64,000 nucleotides of DNA, taken from positions 2,790,001 through 2,854,000 of the forward strand of contig JAYJMM010000041.1 in NCBI GenBank assembly GCA_037349105.1, given 5' to 3'. Of this stretch, positions 22,701 through 31,900 are shown one piece after another (the first letter of the stretch is position 1; every line of letters starts with the position of its first letter). A model generated the notes under the pieces. It was given only the letters and a program-made list of their open reading frames with translations. It had not been told where the DNA came from and made no database searches. The translations under genes were made by a program, and so were the position numbers. The stretch is from Limnomonas spitsbergensis. Taxonomy: Eukaryota > Chlorophyta > Chlorophyceae > Chlamydomonadales.

Positions 22701-25412
22701 TCTAGAAGGTACAGATTCGAATTCGAGCGGGAAGCTCGATGACTCATCAGGGACGGCAACCAGCTGGATGTGGGGCGCGTTCTACATGGTCAGCTTTGAT
22801 GTGGCGCAAGTGACGCTGAACGAGGTGATTTGTAAGCCCTTAAGGAGATGAACATAAGACCCTCGACCCTGGGCCGTGGACTCTGAATCTCAAGGGGTCA
22901 ATTATGACGTCATGACGCACAGGTCACGCTGGATATGGGGCGCGTTCTACACGGCCAGCTTTGATGTGGCGCAAGTCATGCTGAGCGGGGTGATGTGTAA
23001 ACCCTTAAGGAAGATAACATGGGACCTTCGACCTGGTTTCACAATCCTCAAAGCCCTGACAGGAACTTAAAACCATGAATGCTGAACTTCAGCTCCCCAG
23101 GGCCACAAGTCACGCTTGACAGCTGAGTCTGGATTGTGCGCTCACTGTGACGTTATCATGGCAATATGTTTTTGTTATTTTGCGAGAGTTTTTTGTTGTG
23201 TTCCGCTTTGTTTTTTGTGCTGTGACATGATGGCTGTTTATTCTAGTCCCCCCCCTCCAGTATTCGACCTTTTCCAATCAAATGATGTTTTTTACATTAT
23301 TATCGCATTTTTTGTGTGCATTATGTTTGTAACAGTATTGCCGCTGTGTTTCTGAGCTGTTAACTTTTCATATTGCTTCAGCCTGATATGATGATATCAT
23401 CATTCACAACTTGGGCTGCCTATCTGAGCACAGGAGGCAGTATCATGACGACCGGAACCAGTTTTTGTAATTTATATTCGATTTTGTAAGTAATTTATTT
23501 TCTGACCAGGTGCCAGTGAACAGTCGCCCGCATCATGACTTGAATTGCCTGTCTCTGCGTAGGAGGCAGTTTGATGAAAGGGACCAGCGTTATAATTGTT
23601 ATCAATCATATGATGTGAATACTTTGTTTTGCCCAATTTCGGTGCACAGTCACCCACATATCATGGCTTGGGTTGCCTGTCTTTGCGTAGGAATCCGCCA
23701 GGTGGACCGCAGCGCCGGAGGACGTATACATGTCCACCATATTTGCACAAGCGGTGAGAGGGGTTTGGGGTTAGGGTGGCTGTGACAGTGACGTTCATCA
23801 GGAGGGTTCAGGAATCCGGATAGGGTTTCAGTTCAGGGTTAGGGTTTAGGGCTGGGATCAGGGTGGGGGTTTAGAGATCAGGGTAAGGTTTAGGGTTAGC
23901 CGATGGGGGTAAGGTTAAGTGCCAAGGTATTGGGGTAAAGTTTCAGGGTCAATTTCGCCCCCCCACTCCTCTCCCCAGGTCCATAGTGATGATTGGATTC
24001 CAGCCGATAACAGGCAGCTGTACAACCACCATCACACTTTCGATGGAGTGTCCCCTGAGAAGCTGCCTTGGGGGCGGTACAACCAAGGGTGGAATTACGG
24101 TTATGAAACCATTGGTAAGCGCGTTAAGGAGAACAGGCGAAACAAGGAGGGGGGCAGTGCGGTCATAAGACCACCGGGCTGTACAACCAAGGGGCGGTAA
24201 GGTTCCAAAACCCCAGTGGCTGTACATCAAAGGGGGCAGTACGATTGCAAAATCATCACCAAAGGTAGCAAGCTAAATAATTATCATGGCGCTTTGTGTG
24301 TGGAAATGAGGGCCGGGGTCAGGGGTCAGGGACAGCGAACTAGCGGGGTAGGCGTGGGGTCCGGGAGAGGTGGGGAGGCAGAAGGGCGGCGTATCTCTCC
24401 CACAGCATGGCAGCTGCACATCCCGCACTATACCACACCTCCCTGCCCCCCTACAGCTGCCATCTCTCACATCAACACCTCATTGTCCCCCAGCAGCTTA
24501 TATGTCCCACCTCGCCACCTCCCTGTCCCCCAACAGCTGCCCTCGAATTCACGTCGTGCCACATATTCGTTTTCACACAATCTCGTGCTGCACGTGCGGC
24601 GTAGCGCTCGCAGTGCCAACGACAACCTGCACGCCCAGCAGTGCAACGCGCCCAAGCGCCAGACGCAGCAAGTATGGAGCCTTCTTCCTCATCCCTCACC
24701 TAACCCCACCTCTTTCATCCCTCACCTCTTACATTTCACATATCTGCTATTCGGCTATCCCCCCCCCCCCCCCCGCCCCCTAGCTACAGCATGCCTCACC
24801 TCACCTCCCTCATCCCTCACCTATCTGCCCCATACAGCTGCCCTCACCTCACCTCCCTCATCCCTCACCTCCCTCCACCTCACCTGTCCGCCCCCTTCAG
24901 CTGCTCATGAGCTGAAACGGTATCATGTATTTGTGGAGGCCTTTTCTGAGCTGCTGCCACACATGGACCGCATGAGGCAGGACTGTCAGGAGTGGTTTGA
25001 GGTGGGCTGTGCGAGTAGATGAATGACATAACACCTCTTCCCTGCTAAAATAGGAGTGGTTTGAGGTGTGCTGTGCGTGTGTGTTAAACATGTTCTACCC
25101 TGAACCGTACCCCGTTGCCCTTTGCCCTCATCCCTAGTGCTGTGCAAGTTATACATTTCGTCCTCCAGGGTGAACCCTAATCACTCAGTTAGGAGACCGA
25201 AACCGTAAAACGTAAACCTAGTAAGGAACCGAAAACCGAAAACGGCACACCCATGCGTGTGGTGCAGTCATTGGTGCAGTCCTATGTCTTGGTTTGCCGC
25301 CTCACTCGGTAAAAAAAATGATTGCATGTTGCAGGAGCCCGCCCCTGCCTTCTCTGCTCTCCCGAAATCGGCCCAATGCCGCTGGTGGTACTTGCAAGGA
25401 GGGAAGCGGTGA
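13800..25412 (+). CDS. GT31-family glycosyltransferase (beta-1,3-galactosyltransferase-like), 12 exons
   Basis: Exons: 13800-14539, 16251-16349, 16713-16805, 17338-17433, 18156-18202, 19549-19594, 21009-21105, 22555-22824, 23691-23753, 23979-24114, 24901-25001, 25335-25412 (stop TGA). Every junction is in phase; the exon 3 donor (GTACAG) was chosen by phase. Exon 1 opens with a hydrophobic stretch [15 protein letters not shown], a likely type II signal anchor for the Golgi, then an Ala/His-rich stem. Exons 2-3 give [10 protein letters not shown] then [14 protein letters not shown], the GT31 R..(I/L)R.TW motif. Exon 4 has [13 protein letters not shown], exon 5 [10 protein letters not shown], exon 6 to 7 [14 protein letters not shown], exon 7 the metal-binding [14 protein letters not shown], exon 8 [14 protein letters not shown] and exon 9 the EDV motif [14 protein letters not shown]. 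Exons 10-12 are a C-terminal extension I do not recognise. The linkage of exon 1 is the least certain. The donor and acceptor sugars are unknown. Confidence 0.8.
14567..14679 (-). mobile_element. short SINE copy 2 with target site duplication
   Basis: The element body is 14576-14670, read on the minus strand as tggctcacctagtgctacgg...acgcctcaggg followed by a T/A-rich tail. It is flanked by the direct repeat ggggctcta (14567-14575 and 14671-14679). Same sequence as the copy at 59651-59733. It lies in intron 1 of the GT31 gene, antisense. Confidence 0.7.
15109..15165 (+). repeat. dispersed repeat shared with 57700-57757
   Basis: ttgggaccaaaccttgaccg followed by a gcctgttgccgatggccc block also occurs near 57703-57755 with about 20 percent change. 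Function unknown. Probably the edge of a longer decayed repeat. Confidence 0.45.
15541..15645. repeat. accacatgg minisatellite
   Basis: About ten 9-12 bp units of the form accacatggg/accacatgg in intron 1 of the GT31 gene. It creates a His/Val repeat ORF on the minus strand that is not a gene. Confidence 0.85.
16055..16240. repeat. AACCCTC telomere-like array before exon 2 of the GT31 gene
   Basis: About 25 heptamer-like units (aaccctc, aaccccc) directly upstream of the acceptor ccccctag at 16250. It may act as the polypyrimidine tract of that acceptor. Derived telomere-type repeat. Confidence 0.8.
16428..16458 (+). repeat. decoy copy of the 3' end of GT31 exon 2
   Basis: gccgccggaatctattccca followed by ctcacgag resembles the exon 2 end ggtcgggatctactcccacc followed by cgtgag. 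It has its own acceptor-like tttgcag upstream, but reading through it breaks the phase needed for exon 3. I therefore treat it as a duplicated exon edge and not an exon. Confidence 0.55.
16580..16596 (+). repeat. ACGCCCC hairpin followed by pyrimidine tail
   Basis: acgcccctgtggggcgt is a perfect 7-bp stem with a 3-base loop, followed by acttttctctctttctttc. Similar hairpin plus tail arrangements are at 25634-25652 and at the 3' end of the SINE at 59651-59733. Possibly a common SINE 3' end. Confidence 0.45.
17484..17530 (+). repeat. duplicate of the 3' end and donor of GT31 exon 4
   Basis: ggtctccttcccacactaca continues through cggtgtggtcaggtgagtgg and matches the real exon end at 17398-17440 with three or four changes, including the donor GTGAGT. 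It sits about 95 bp downstream in the intron. Confidence 0.75.
18765..19548. repeat. CTGCC-rich degenerate array with two decoy acceptors of GT31 exon 6
   Basis: Imperfect units (tgcctaactgccggcctact, gtgcccaactgcccaactg) fill the intron. The acceptor plus exon 6 start, cagaggtggatacacac, occurs three times, at about 19338, 19458 and 19546. Only the last continues into the coding sequence with the correct phase and a donor. Confidence 0.75.
19715..21008 (+). repeat. tandem array of eleven partial copies of GT31 exon 7
   Basis: Units of about 115-120 bp start near 19725, 19840, 19955, 20068, 20186, 20300, 20426, 20540, 20658, 20775 and 20891. Each has the intron end and the first part of exon 7 (gtgggctgcggcagtgtctg, then a cccacctac block), followed by an intron-like stretch. 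The twelfth unit, at 21009, is the real exon that continues into the DDD motif. Six units keep the AG acceptor; the others have ATG, GGG or similar changes. Confidence 0.85.
21955..22500 (+). repeat. three decoy copies of the 5' part of GT31 exon 8 within telomere-like sequence
   Basis: Copies start near 21957 (cacgcctgctcatgatgaag), 22088 and 22412 (ctgcgcctgttcatgacgga), each preceded by a pyrimidine tract and CAG. The real exon starts at 22555 with ctgcgtctgctcatgacgga. Copies 1 and 3 still read as the same peptide for about 15 residues. Between them are CCCTAAA/CCCTTAC words (22190-22390). Confidence 0.8.
22922..23012 (+). repeat. duplicate of the 3' part and donor of GT31 exon 8
   Basis: cacgctggatatggggcgcg, then the ttctacacggccagctttgatgtggc block, matches exon 8 at 22760-22850, including the donor region ggggtgatgtgtaa. 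It reads [17 protein letters not shown] in frame. It lies downstream, in the intron. Confidence 0.8.
23392..23690 (+). repeat. decoy copies of the acceptor region of GT31 exon 9
   Basis: Two copies of a block with a cgcccac(at)atcatg(a/g)cttg core and gcctgtctctgcgtaggagg precede the real acceptor ctgtctttgcgtag at 23690. They start near 23400 and 23525. Confidence 0.7.
24150..24275 (+). repeat. decoy copies of the 3' end and donor of GT31 exon 10
   Basis: Two decayed copies of ggggcggtacaaccaagggt and the following donor (real site 24070-24120, GTAAGC) occur at about 24150-24205 and 24232-24270, the second with a GTAGC donor-like end. Confidence 0.55.
24440..24900 (+). repeat. decoy acceptors of GT31 exon 11
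   Basis: The acceptor plus exon start cagctgc recurs at about 24450, 24535 and 24830 before the real one at 24901, separated by ccctcatccctcacct pyrimidine-rich units. The 24535 copy still carries cacatattcg, like the catgtatttg of the exon. Confidence 0.55.
25048..25083 (+). repeat. duplicate of the 3' end of GT31 exon 11
   Basis: ggagtggtttgaggtgtgct repeats the exon end and donor at 24990-25010 (ggagtggtttgaggtgggct), about 60 bp downstream. Confidence 0.7.
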
Positions 25413-25809
25413 TGATGTGCCGATTTTCTGGACAGCGTTGGCCAAATACTGATTGTGGCACGGGAAAGGAGAGAGGCGGTGGTGTAGCTATGTGATATAT
25501 AGGTTTGGCCGAACGGCGCTGGTGGTTCACGCAAGGAGGAGGAGGAGGAGGAGGAGGATCATATGCCTGCTATACGGTAACGGTAACGGCGCAGATGTGG
25601 CTTTGGCCCAGGCTGCACTGTTTCTTTAACTCTCGCGCCTCCCACGGGGCGTAGCTTTCTTTCTCTATTTTCCTGATGTATAGGGAGGACTAATGTCCAT
25701 GGTAACGCATGACAGAAGGAAAACGGTAATGTGTCCGTACGCTGATTCGGTATATCGAATGGCTCTGGTGGCACAATGGCATCCCTTTTTCCCTGCATAA
25801 GACCTTCCC

Positions 25810-25923
25810 CTGATCAAGGAGGTAGCAGCAGTACCCAAGGAGTACTTCTCTAAGCTGGTGGGCAGCATGCCCAAAAGGATCGTTGCATGCATCCGCAAGA
25901 AGGGCGACAAGACAAAATATTGA
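25810..25923 (+). pseudogene. Tc1/mariner-type transposase C-terminal remnant
   Basis: A short frame ending in TGA reads VPKEYFSKLVGSMPKRIVAC and then IRKKGDKTKY. The pattern SMP(R/K)R...(I/V)..KG..TKY is the usual C-terminus of Tc1/mariner DDE transposases. The upstream frame is closed by TAA at 25798-25800, so only the tail remains. No terminal inverted repeats could be placed. Confidence 0.5.
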
Positions 25924-25929
25924 GAATTC

Positions 25930-27000
25930 TTGCCACCCACCGCTACAGCACAGGGTGGGTCATATGTATCGTCAAAACGTGGACAGGCCCAGCAGTGCAA
26001 GGAGGTTAGGTCATGACTTGATATCAGGTACACATTGACTGTGCTCCAACCCGATTGCTAGCAGTGCACTAATACTGGTAGGCACCAACTGTCCCTTGAG
26101 ATAATCAAACGCAAACACAATGGGCTCAAGGAGTCCACTTGACAGAATCACCAACTCCAATACATTTATGTTTTGAGATAACTTGGCCATGCTGAGGTGC
26201 TTGCCTCTAATTTTTTGAGGATTTTACATTGCAGTGCTGGCCTCCATAGCTGAAGTATTACCTGCTATAAAGCCTAGGGTTGTGGCTCTGAAACCACCAG
26301 TGCTGTTTTTCCATCCTCTTGCAAAACCAGTCCTCGGCAGGTCTGGCTGGCTCAGCTCAGATAAGAAGGGGGGCCTGGAATAAAGGATGAAAATCAAGAT
26401 GTGTGAATAAAGAGTGAATACCTGAATTAAGGCATTCTGGAACTCAGTGGCAGTGATATGGGAGCTTGCATGGCTGAGGGGCTGCATGGGGCAAGGGGCA
26501 TGGCTTCCTGACAAGCCACTTTTGCCCCAAATTTGCAGCCTCGGGAGTCGGGAATGGTGCACAAATTGGTCGGGCAGTCTTAATGAGCTACTCTCAGGCT
26601 CTCTGAATCACCAGACATCATAGCAATCAGACAGGTTTGGAGTGAATTCCAATCCATGAAAGACAGCCCTAATGTGGGCCACATGGAAGGCCATATCTGC
26701 ATGTTGGATTGGCCAAATGATCCAGGGACATCTCTGGTGGCAATGCCTCCGTCTATGCCATACCTACACCCATTAAGGCTCTACCTTAACCGGTTTCTGG
26801 CCACTTTTCAGGCTCAGCCGCCGCAAGTTAGGTACCCAACGGGGCAGTTTTTGGCATCCAACTGCCATTCGGATTCAAATGATACCCCAACATGCCTCAA
26901 TAAACCGTGTATGGCAAGCTGATTACAGCACTTGACGATGTAGCAACACACCAGGTCGATCGAGGCAGTTCCTAGAGAGATTATCTAAAATGGCAGTTGG
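25930..27000. other. spacer between the GT31 gene and the large retrotransposon
   Basis: Unique sequence apart from a GGA run at about 25540-25558. No exon with splice sites and recognisable motif could be supported. The short ORFs have no family signature. Confidence 0.4.
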
Positions 27001-27006
27001 TACTGC

Positions 27007-27099
27007 TAGTGTGAACCAGGTTGGGACGGCGGGTCAAACCTCAGTACCCCTAAACCGTGTCGATACATCTGACCCGCCCTGTACGTGTCGTTCACACTA
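27007..27099. repeat. small foldback element, about 32-bp inverted arms
   Basis: tagtgtgaac at 27007-27016 is the exact inverse of gttcacacta at 27090-27099, and the arms continue inward (ggcgggtca against tgacccgcc). The loop is about 30 bp and contains a cccctaaacc word. MITE-like size, but no target duplication was recognised. Confidence 0.55.
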
Positions 27100-27400
27100 A
27101 AAGTGTCATCCTGGCCTGGGCGCACATCCCGTCTCAAACTCAAATGGACATATTGCCATGCAAAAAGCTGCTACATCGTGGCAATTTGTTTCATATTCCG
27201 CTTTACATCTTGTTTACATCCCAGGTCACAAATCTCACTCCATGTGTGCCTCTGGGGCCCTGGGCCTCGCTTGCTTATGGCTTGTTCGTAAAACATGTCA
27301 TGATTCGTCCATTCCCGATTATCTGTCATGCGTGGACCGCTTCGGCGCCCTATGTGCCAGTCCCACCTTCATAGACGTCAGTCAGTGTGCGTGGCCACTT

Positions 27401-28188
27401 TGTCGCGGCACAGAGGTGCACCCTAAGGAATGGGTGCACCAAGCGAAAAGAACACAAGACATAAACAAGTACTAATAAACTCTTACAGAGCTTATAGTAA
27501 GAGCTTCTCGATCCACTGCTGTAACTCAGTGAAATCAGCTCGATAACAGGTGATAGCTCTTGCTACTTCACCTGGACTTCTTCGATACTGTTGACAAGAT
27601 CTCGTAAAGCCTCGACACTTGAGGTACTTATGGGGTTCTTGGGACGATCTTGGGCGATTGTGGCCGTTGATCTGTGTGATGAGTCGCTTGCTTGGCGACT
27701 TCTGATGAGTGAAGATATCTCTGATAAATCAGACGGTCGACTTGGAGCCAAAGGAAAGGCTGTAGATTGGAGGTGTGATGGTGGGTTGGTGGTAATATCC
27801 AGCTGTAAGACTGGAGATATGCCTTGTTAAGAGGCAGGAATAACGCTAATTGCTGCAGATGGTCGACTGTTGGCCTAGATGCACTGCCAGCTTCGTATCA
27901 GGAGACTTGTTGATGCTTATAGAGTCGCTGTTGGCCTAGTTGCTCTGCCAGTTTCCCCTTAGTAAGACTTGGATTGACGATTAACTTGCAGATTGATAAT
28001 CAGGAACAATAGCTAGAAACGTTAAGAGTCTATTGTAGGCCGTGAGATCAAAGTAAGAAAGAAAAAGTAAAGGACCCAGATCGGAATCCTCTAAGTCGGC
28101 ACCCACACTTGTTCAGGTTCACACACAACTCCCAACCGAAAAAGCAGTTGGCGCAGTCAAACGCACGGTGCAGTCATACGTCGTGACA
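27401..28188 (-). repeat. terminal repeat, full unit (short + long parts)
   Basis: The only place where the 61/62-bp part (27401-27462) and the 727-bp part (27462-28188) are contiguous. It starts tgtcgcggca and ends gtcgtgaca on the plus strand, that is TG...CA with TGTC/GACA ends. The 727-bp part is repeated at 43220-43946 and the short part at 28191-28252. Confidence 0.9.
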
Positions 28189-28190
28189 GC

Positions 28191-28252
28191 TGTCGCGGCA
28201 CAGAGGTGCACCCTAAGGAATGGGTGCACCAAGCGAAAAGAACACAAGACAT
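28191..28252 (-). repeat. second copy of the short terminal repeat part, internal side
   Basis: Identical to 27401-27462 (tgtcgcggcacagaggtgca to aacacaagacat). It is joined to the long repeat by GC, forming the palindrome GACAGCTGTC at 28185-28194, which looks like an LTR-LTR circle junction. On the other side it abuts the purine tract of the internal region. Confidence 0.9.
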
Positions 28253-28261
28253 TCCCCCCCC
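28253..28261 (-). promoter_or_regulatory. polypurine tract next to the terminal repeat
   Basis: On the minus strand GGGGGGGGA directly precedes ATGTCTTGTG, the start of the short repeat. This is the usual place for the plus-strand primer of an LTR retrotransposon. Similar G runs occur at 28731-28737, 28847-28856, 36676-36683 and 38670-38677, the last two within identical cacacttccccccccа-type 16-mers. Confidence 0.7.
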
Positions 28262-28955
28262 AGGTCGAAAAACACTGGAGGCAAAAATAAACAAGTACGA
28301 CAGCGTTTTAAGAACTGCGTATTGTTATCAGACTTCCCACCCCTGGGCCCTGCCCAGAGTCCATGGGGCACAAGTACCGGTAGGAAAAATAACCTCCGAT
28401 ATAATGCGTACGTTAGCTGTGACTTTTACGCATTACCGTAACTCGCCACAGTCGCTTTAAGGGACCCTCTTCAAGCTGAAGAGCCCAGTTCTCCTAACCA
28501 TCGGTACTGTTCACCTTCCCCCAGGGCCCAATCGACCCCAAGTCCAGAAGACTACATCAGCCCTGCTCTAGTGCAATTGGTTTCCCAATCCACACCATCT
28601 CAAACTTCCCGACCACCTAACTAACACCTGATCGAGGATGCCTATAGGCTCGCGCCAGACATATGAGAATGCCACCTCGCGGTAGACACCTCCTAAACCC
28701 TAAAAGTGCGTATTATGCACAACAACCTTTCCCCCCCAGATATTGAAAACTGCACACAATTTTATTTGTTTTGTTTTGTTTGAAATCAAGTATCATCCTA
28801 AACATCAGTTTCTGCACCAGTAAAGTCAAATCCCATTTCCCAGAAGCCCCCCCCCCAGATCCAGTGAAAATTCCGCTCAGATACACAGTCAATTGTCAAA
28901 GTCAACGAAGGAAACTCAGTTATATTCTGTCACAAGAAAGCAGTACGCTAATGTA

Positions 28956-31900
28956 TCAACGGATGAACGTGTGCATTGGTGGGATCATGCGAGCACGGAT
29001 AGCTGCCGATGCAAACACCAGGATCCATACTTTATTGCTACAGCAACCGTGAATGGACCGGTTAACTCCCAGACCTGCTGTGAAGCTGACAGACTGCAAA
29101 ATGACAAGCCGCCTTTCTCTCCGTAGCTGGGACAGCCACTCAAACCTAGCAGGGTGGCACTTTAGGAAATCTTGACTGACTAGGCAGCAGGCCACATGAC
29201 GCGCGTACTTGACCGCAAGAGCACAGGAGATGTCAGCGTATTCAGCCGGAGGGTTTGTGATAAGAACGTGCAGCCCATGCTGTCGCAGCAGAAACTCGTA
29301 GGTGGAGGGTTGCAGCGGATCAGAACAGTAGTCTGCAGGGACGCTGACACCGATGCCCGAATTGGTAAGAACATGGAGGGATCGAGGGTAAGGGTAAAGC
29401 TGGCTGTTCTGCAGAAGTTCAGTGGCTTGCCCATTATCCTTGAACAGCAAGAGAATGCTGGGGGACAGGGATAGGTCAAGGCAGTCCAGCAGGGTGTTGC
29501 AGTCGCTGTCTTCAATGGTGAGAGGTGAAGGAGGGTGGAGTTGGTACGAACATCCTCCCGGCACCCTGTTGCCCAAGTAGACCGCAGCCTCATCGCGCTC
29601 TCGCCACACTCCAGGCATCAAAGACTTGAGGGCATCCACCGCATCTCCGCGAACACCCCAGTTGATGAAATCTGAGGGCACCCAAGGATGAGTGACATGA
29701 CTTTCGAACCTCTTGTTGGGGACGCGGATTCTCACGGATGCACGGGTAGGGCGCTGATCATCAGGTTGCGCCTCCTCAGTGATTTCCCCTTTGCTGACAA
29801 CTGCGCCAATCCCGACAGGCTCATTCGCATTGCTTCCGGCACCGCCTGCGGCGGTCCCGGCAAGACAATCTGCGTCATCTTCCCTGTCTTCGGCGGGTCC
29901 TTCTCCTTCATCCTCACCAAGGCCACCGCCATTGGCGGCTCCCATCACCCTTCCTGCCTTCTTTTGCTTAGCAGGCCGCAGCTGGTAACCTGTCACAGCG
30001 GCCGCTGGTTCCTCCAGCTCCGCCGCAACATCACGTCTTGCAGCACCAGTAGCATCAGCTCCAGCAGTCCTACATTGCTCACAAATCCAGTAACCAGCAG
30101 GGACAGTAGTAAGCCGTGGTACCAAACAATACGTGTGAGTGCCTCGACCACAACTGCCACACAGAATCATTTTCTTAGCATTATCAGGCAGCAGACATCT
30201 CTGGCAAGGGAAGTCTAGTGCTGGCTTTTGCCATCTTTTGGATGGGGGTAAGAGTCCCTCTATGGGCAAATGACATGGTGCGCAGTTAATAGCATTCTCA
30301 GCCACAGTCACCCCATTGCGACCAACCAGGATAATGACTCCACTTGGCCGGACATCAAACACTCGAAGCACGTAAGGTCTTGCAGTGGAATGCAGCCGGT
30401 TCTCATCCCGCACATACACAAACTGCCCCTCAGTATACTTAGCTATTGATGGGAGGTAACCTCCACTACGAAGCCTTGCGTAACGCAGGGTATCTCGCTG
30501 TTGAGCAACCAGAAGATTCTGGCCGACCATTACGCAGTTCTTGGCTAGCAATTCAGAACGGGACAGTACAAGTTCAGCAGCAGCATCCACATCCAGGTAA
30601 TCCACTGCCTGATCCCCATTCAACCTTTCCATGATAGCGGGAGGGATGACTGGTTCACAGGAAAACAGCAGCTGGTAGGGACTCATCAAGGTGCTGGCAT
30701 GCTTTGTGACTCGGTACCCGAGTGCTATCCAGGGCAAATACATGTCCCATTCTCGAGGTTCTCTTGACACATGCAAATGCCTTGATAATGCAGTTTTTAC
30801 TGTCTTCACCAGCCTCTCCGCTTGCCCATTGGCTTGGGGGTGGAAAGAACTGGTAACTCTATGATCAATCATGGCACGAACGAGCAGTGAGTCCATTTCA
30901 CCTTGAAACTCCCCACCACCGTCGGTGACAACTTCAGCGCATGCCCCAAATCGTGCCAGTATGCCGTGCAGGAAATGGTAAGCTACTTCTTTAGATGATT
31001 TAGCAGTCATAGGAAATACCTCAATCCATTTAGAGTAGCTTTCTACAGCTACCATAACATAGGTGTGGCCACGGTTAGAGGCCGTGTAAGGACCAGAAAG
31101 ATCCAGGTGCCAGCGGTACATAAGTCCTCTGATGGGTAAGGGATGCATAACGGGCTGCATAGCATTAAACGATACTTTAGTATAATCACAGGCCTCGCAG
31201 CACTGGACCACTCTTTTGCAGTCGTTATATAAACCAACCCACCAGTGAGTCATCATGACAAGCCCCGTTGTGCGGCGCCTGCCATAATGACCATTTTCTA
31301 CATGCATTTTGTGCGCGAGTGCCAACCGGTCACCAGGGGGTGGTACCACCTTGGTTGTACCGCCTGGCATTCGTCGATATAGAATATTCTTTTCTGAAGA
31401 CCAGAGATAGAGCGCAGCTCGTCGTTGAAGACGCTTGCGTTCTACAGGGGTCAGCAAGGGCAACATTGTGTCAGTGGAACGCCTCAAATATTGCATAGCA
31501 TTGTTATCCAACCAGATATCTGCAAATGATTGAGACTCTTCCTCACGAGTCATGGGTTGTTCTATGAACTCAGCCGCTAAGGACTGAGCTGCATGTAAGA
31601 TCAGAGAATCTCCAGCAGCAAATAAATGATTAAGCTGCTGAGATATCTGATCACTATCCCCCCCCAGCTCCAGTCCTGAAGTGGCAAAGGAGTGAGGTAG
31701 AAAGTTATTGAATGCAGAAAAAATTTCCTGCGAAGGCGGAACATTTGCAAATCGAATTGCAATTCCAACAGCAAGCAGATGACTGACAGCATTAGCATCA
31801 AAAGCACCTCCAACTATCCTGTGACGCACAGAAAAGATCAGATCTTTGCCAGCAGTACAGTCAGTCTCATATCCCATGGCACGTTCACGCTCATGAATAG

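Noticed and set aside
23650..23690. Earlier acceptor for GT31 exon 9 (cacag at 23649)
   Set aside because: Using it gives a frame without GT31 motifs; the acceptor at 23690 gives the EDV motif in the right phase.
24216..25022. 268-codon plus-strand ORF
   Set aside because: Mostly pyrimidine-rich intron; only the last part (24901-25001) is a GT31 exon.
27563..27830. 62- and 79-codon ORFs repeated at 43321-43588
   Set aside because: They lie in the non-coding terminal repeats of the retrotransposon; identity between copies reflects repeat identity, not coding constraint.
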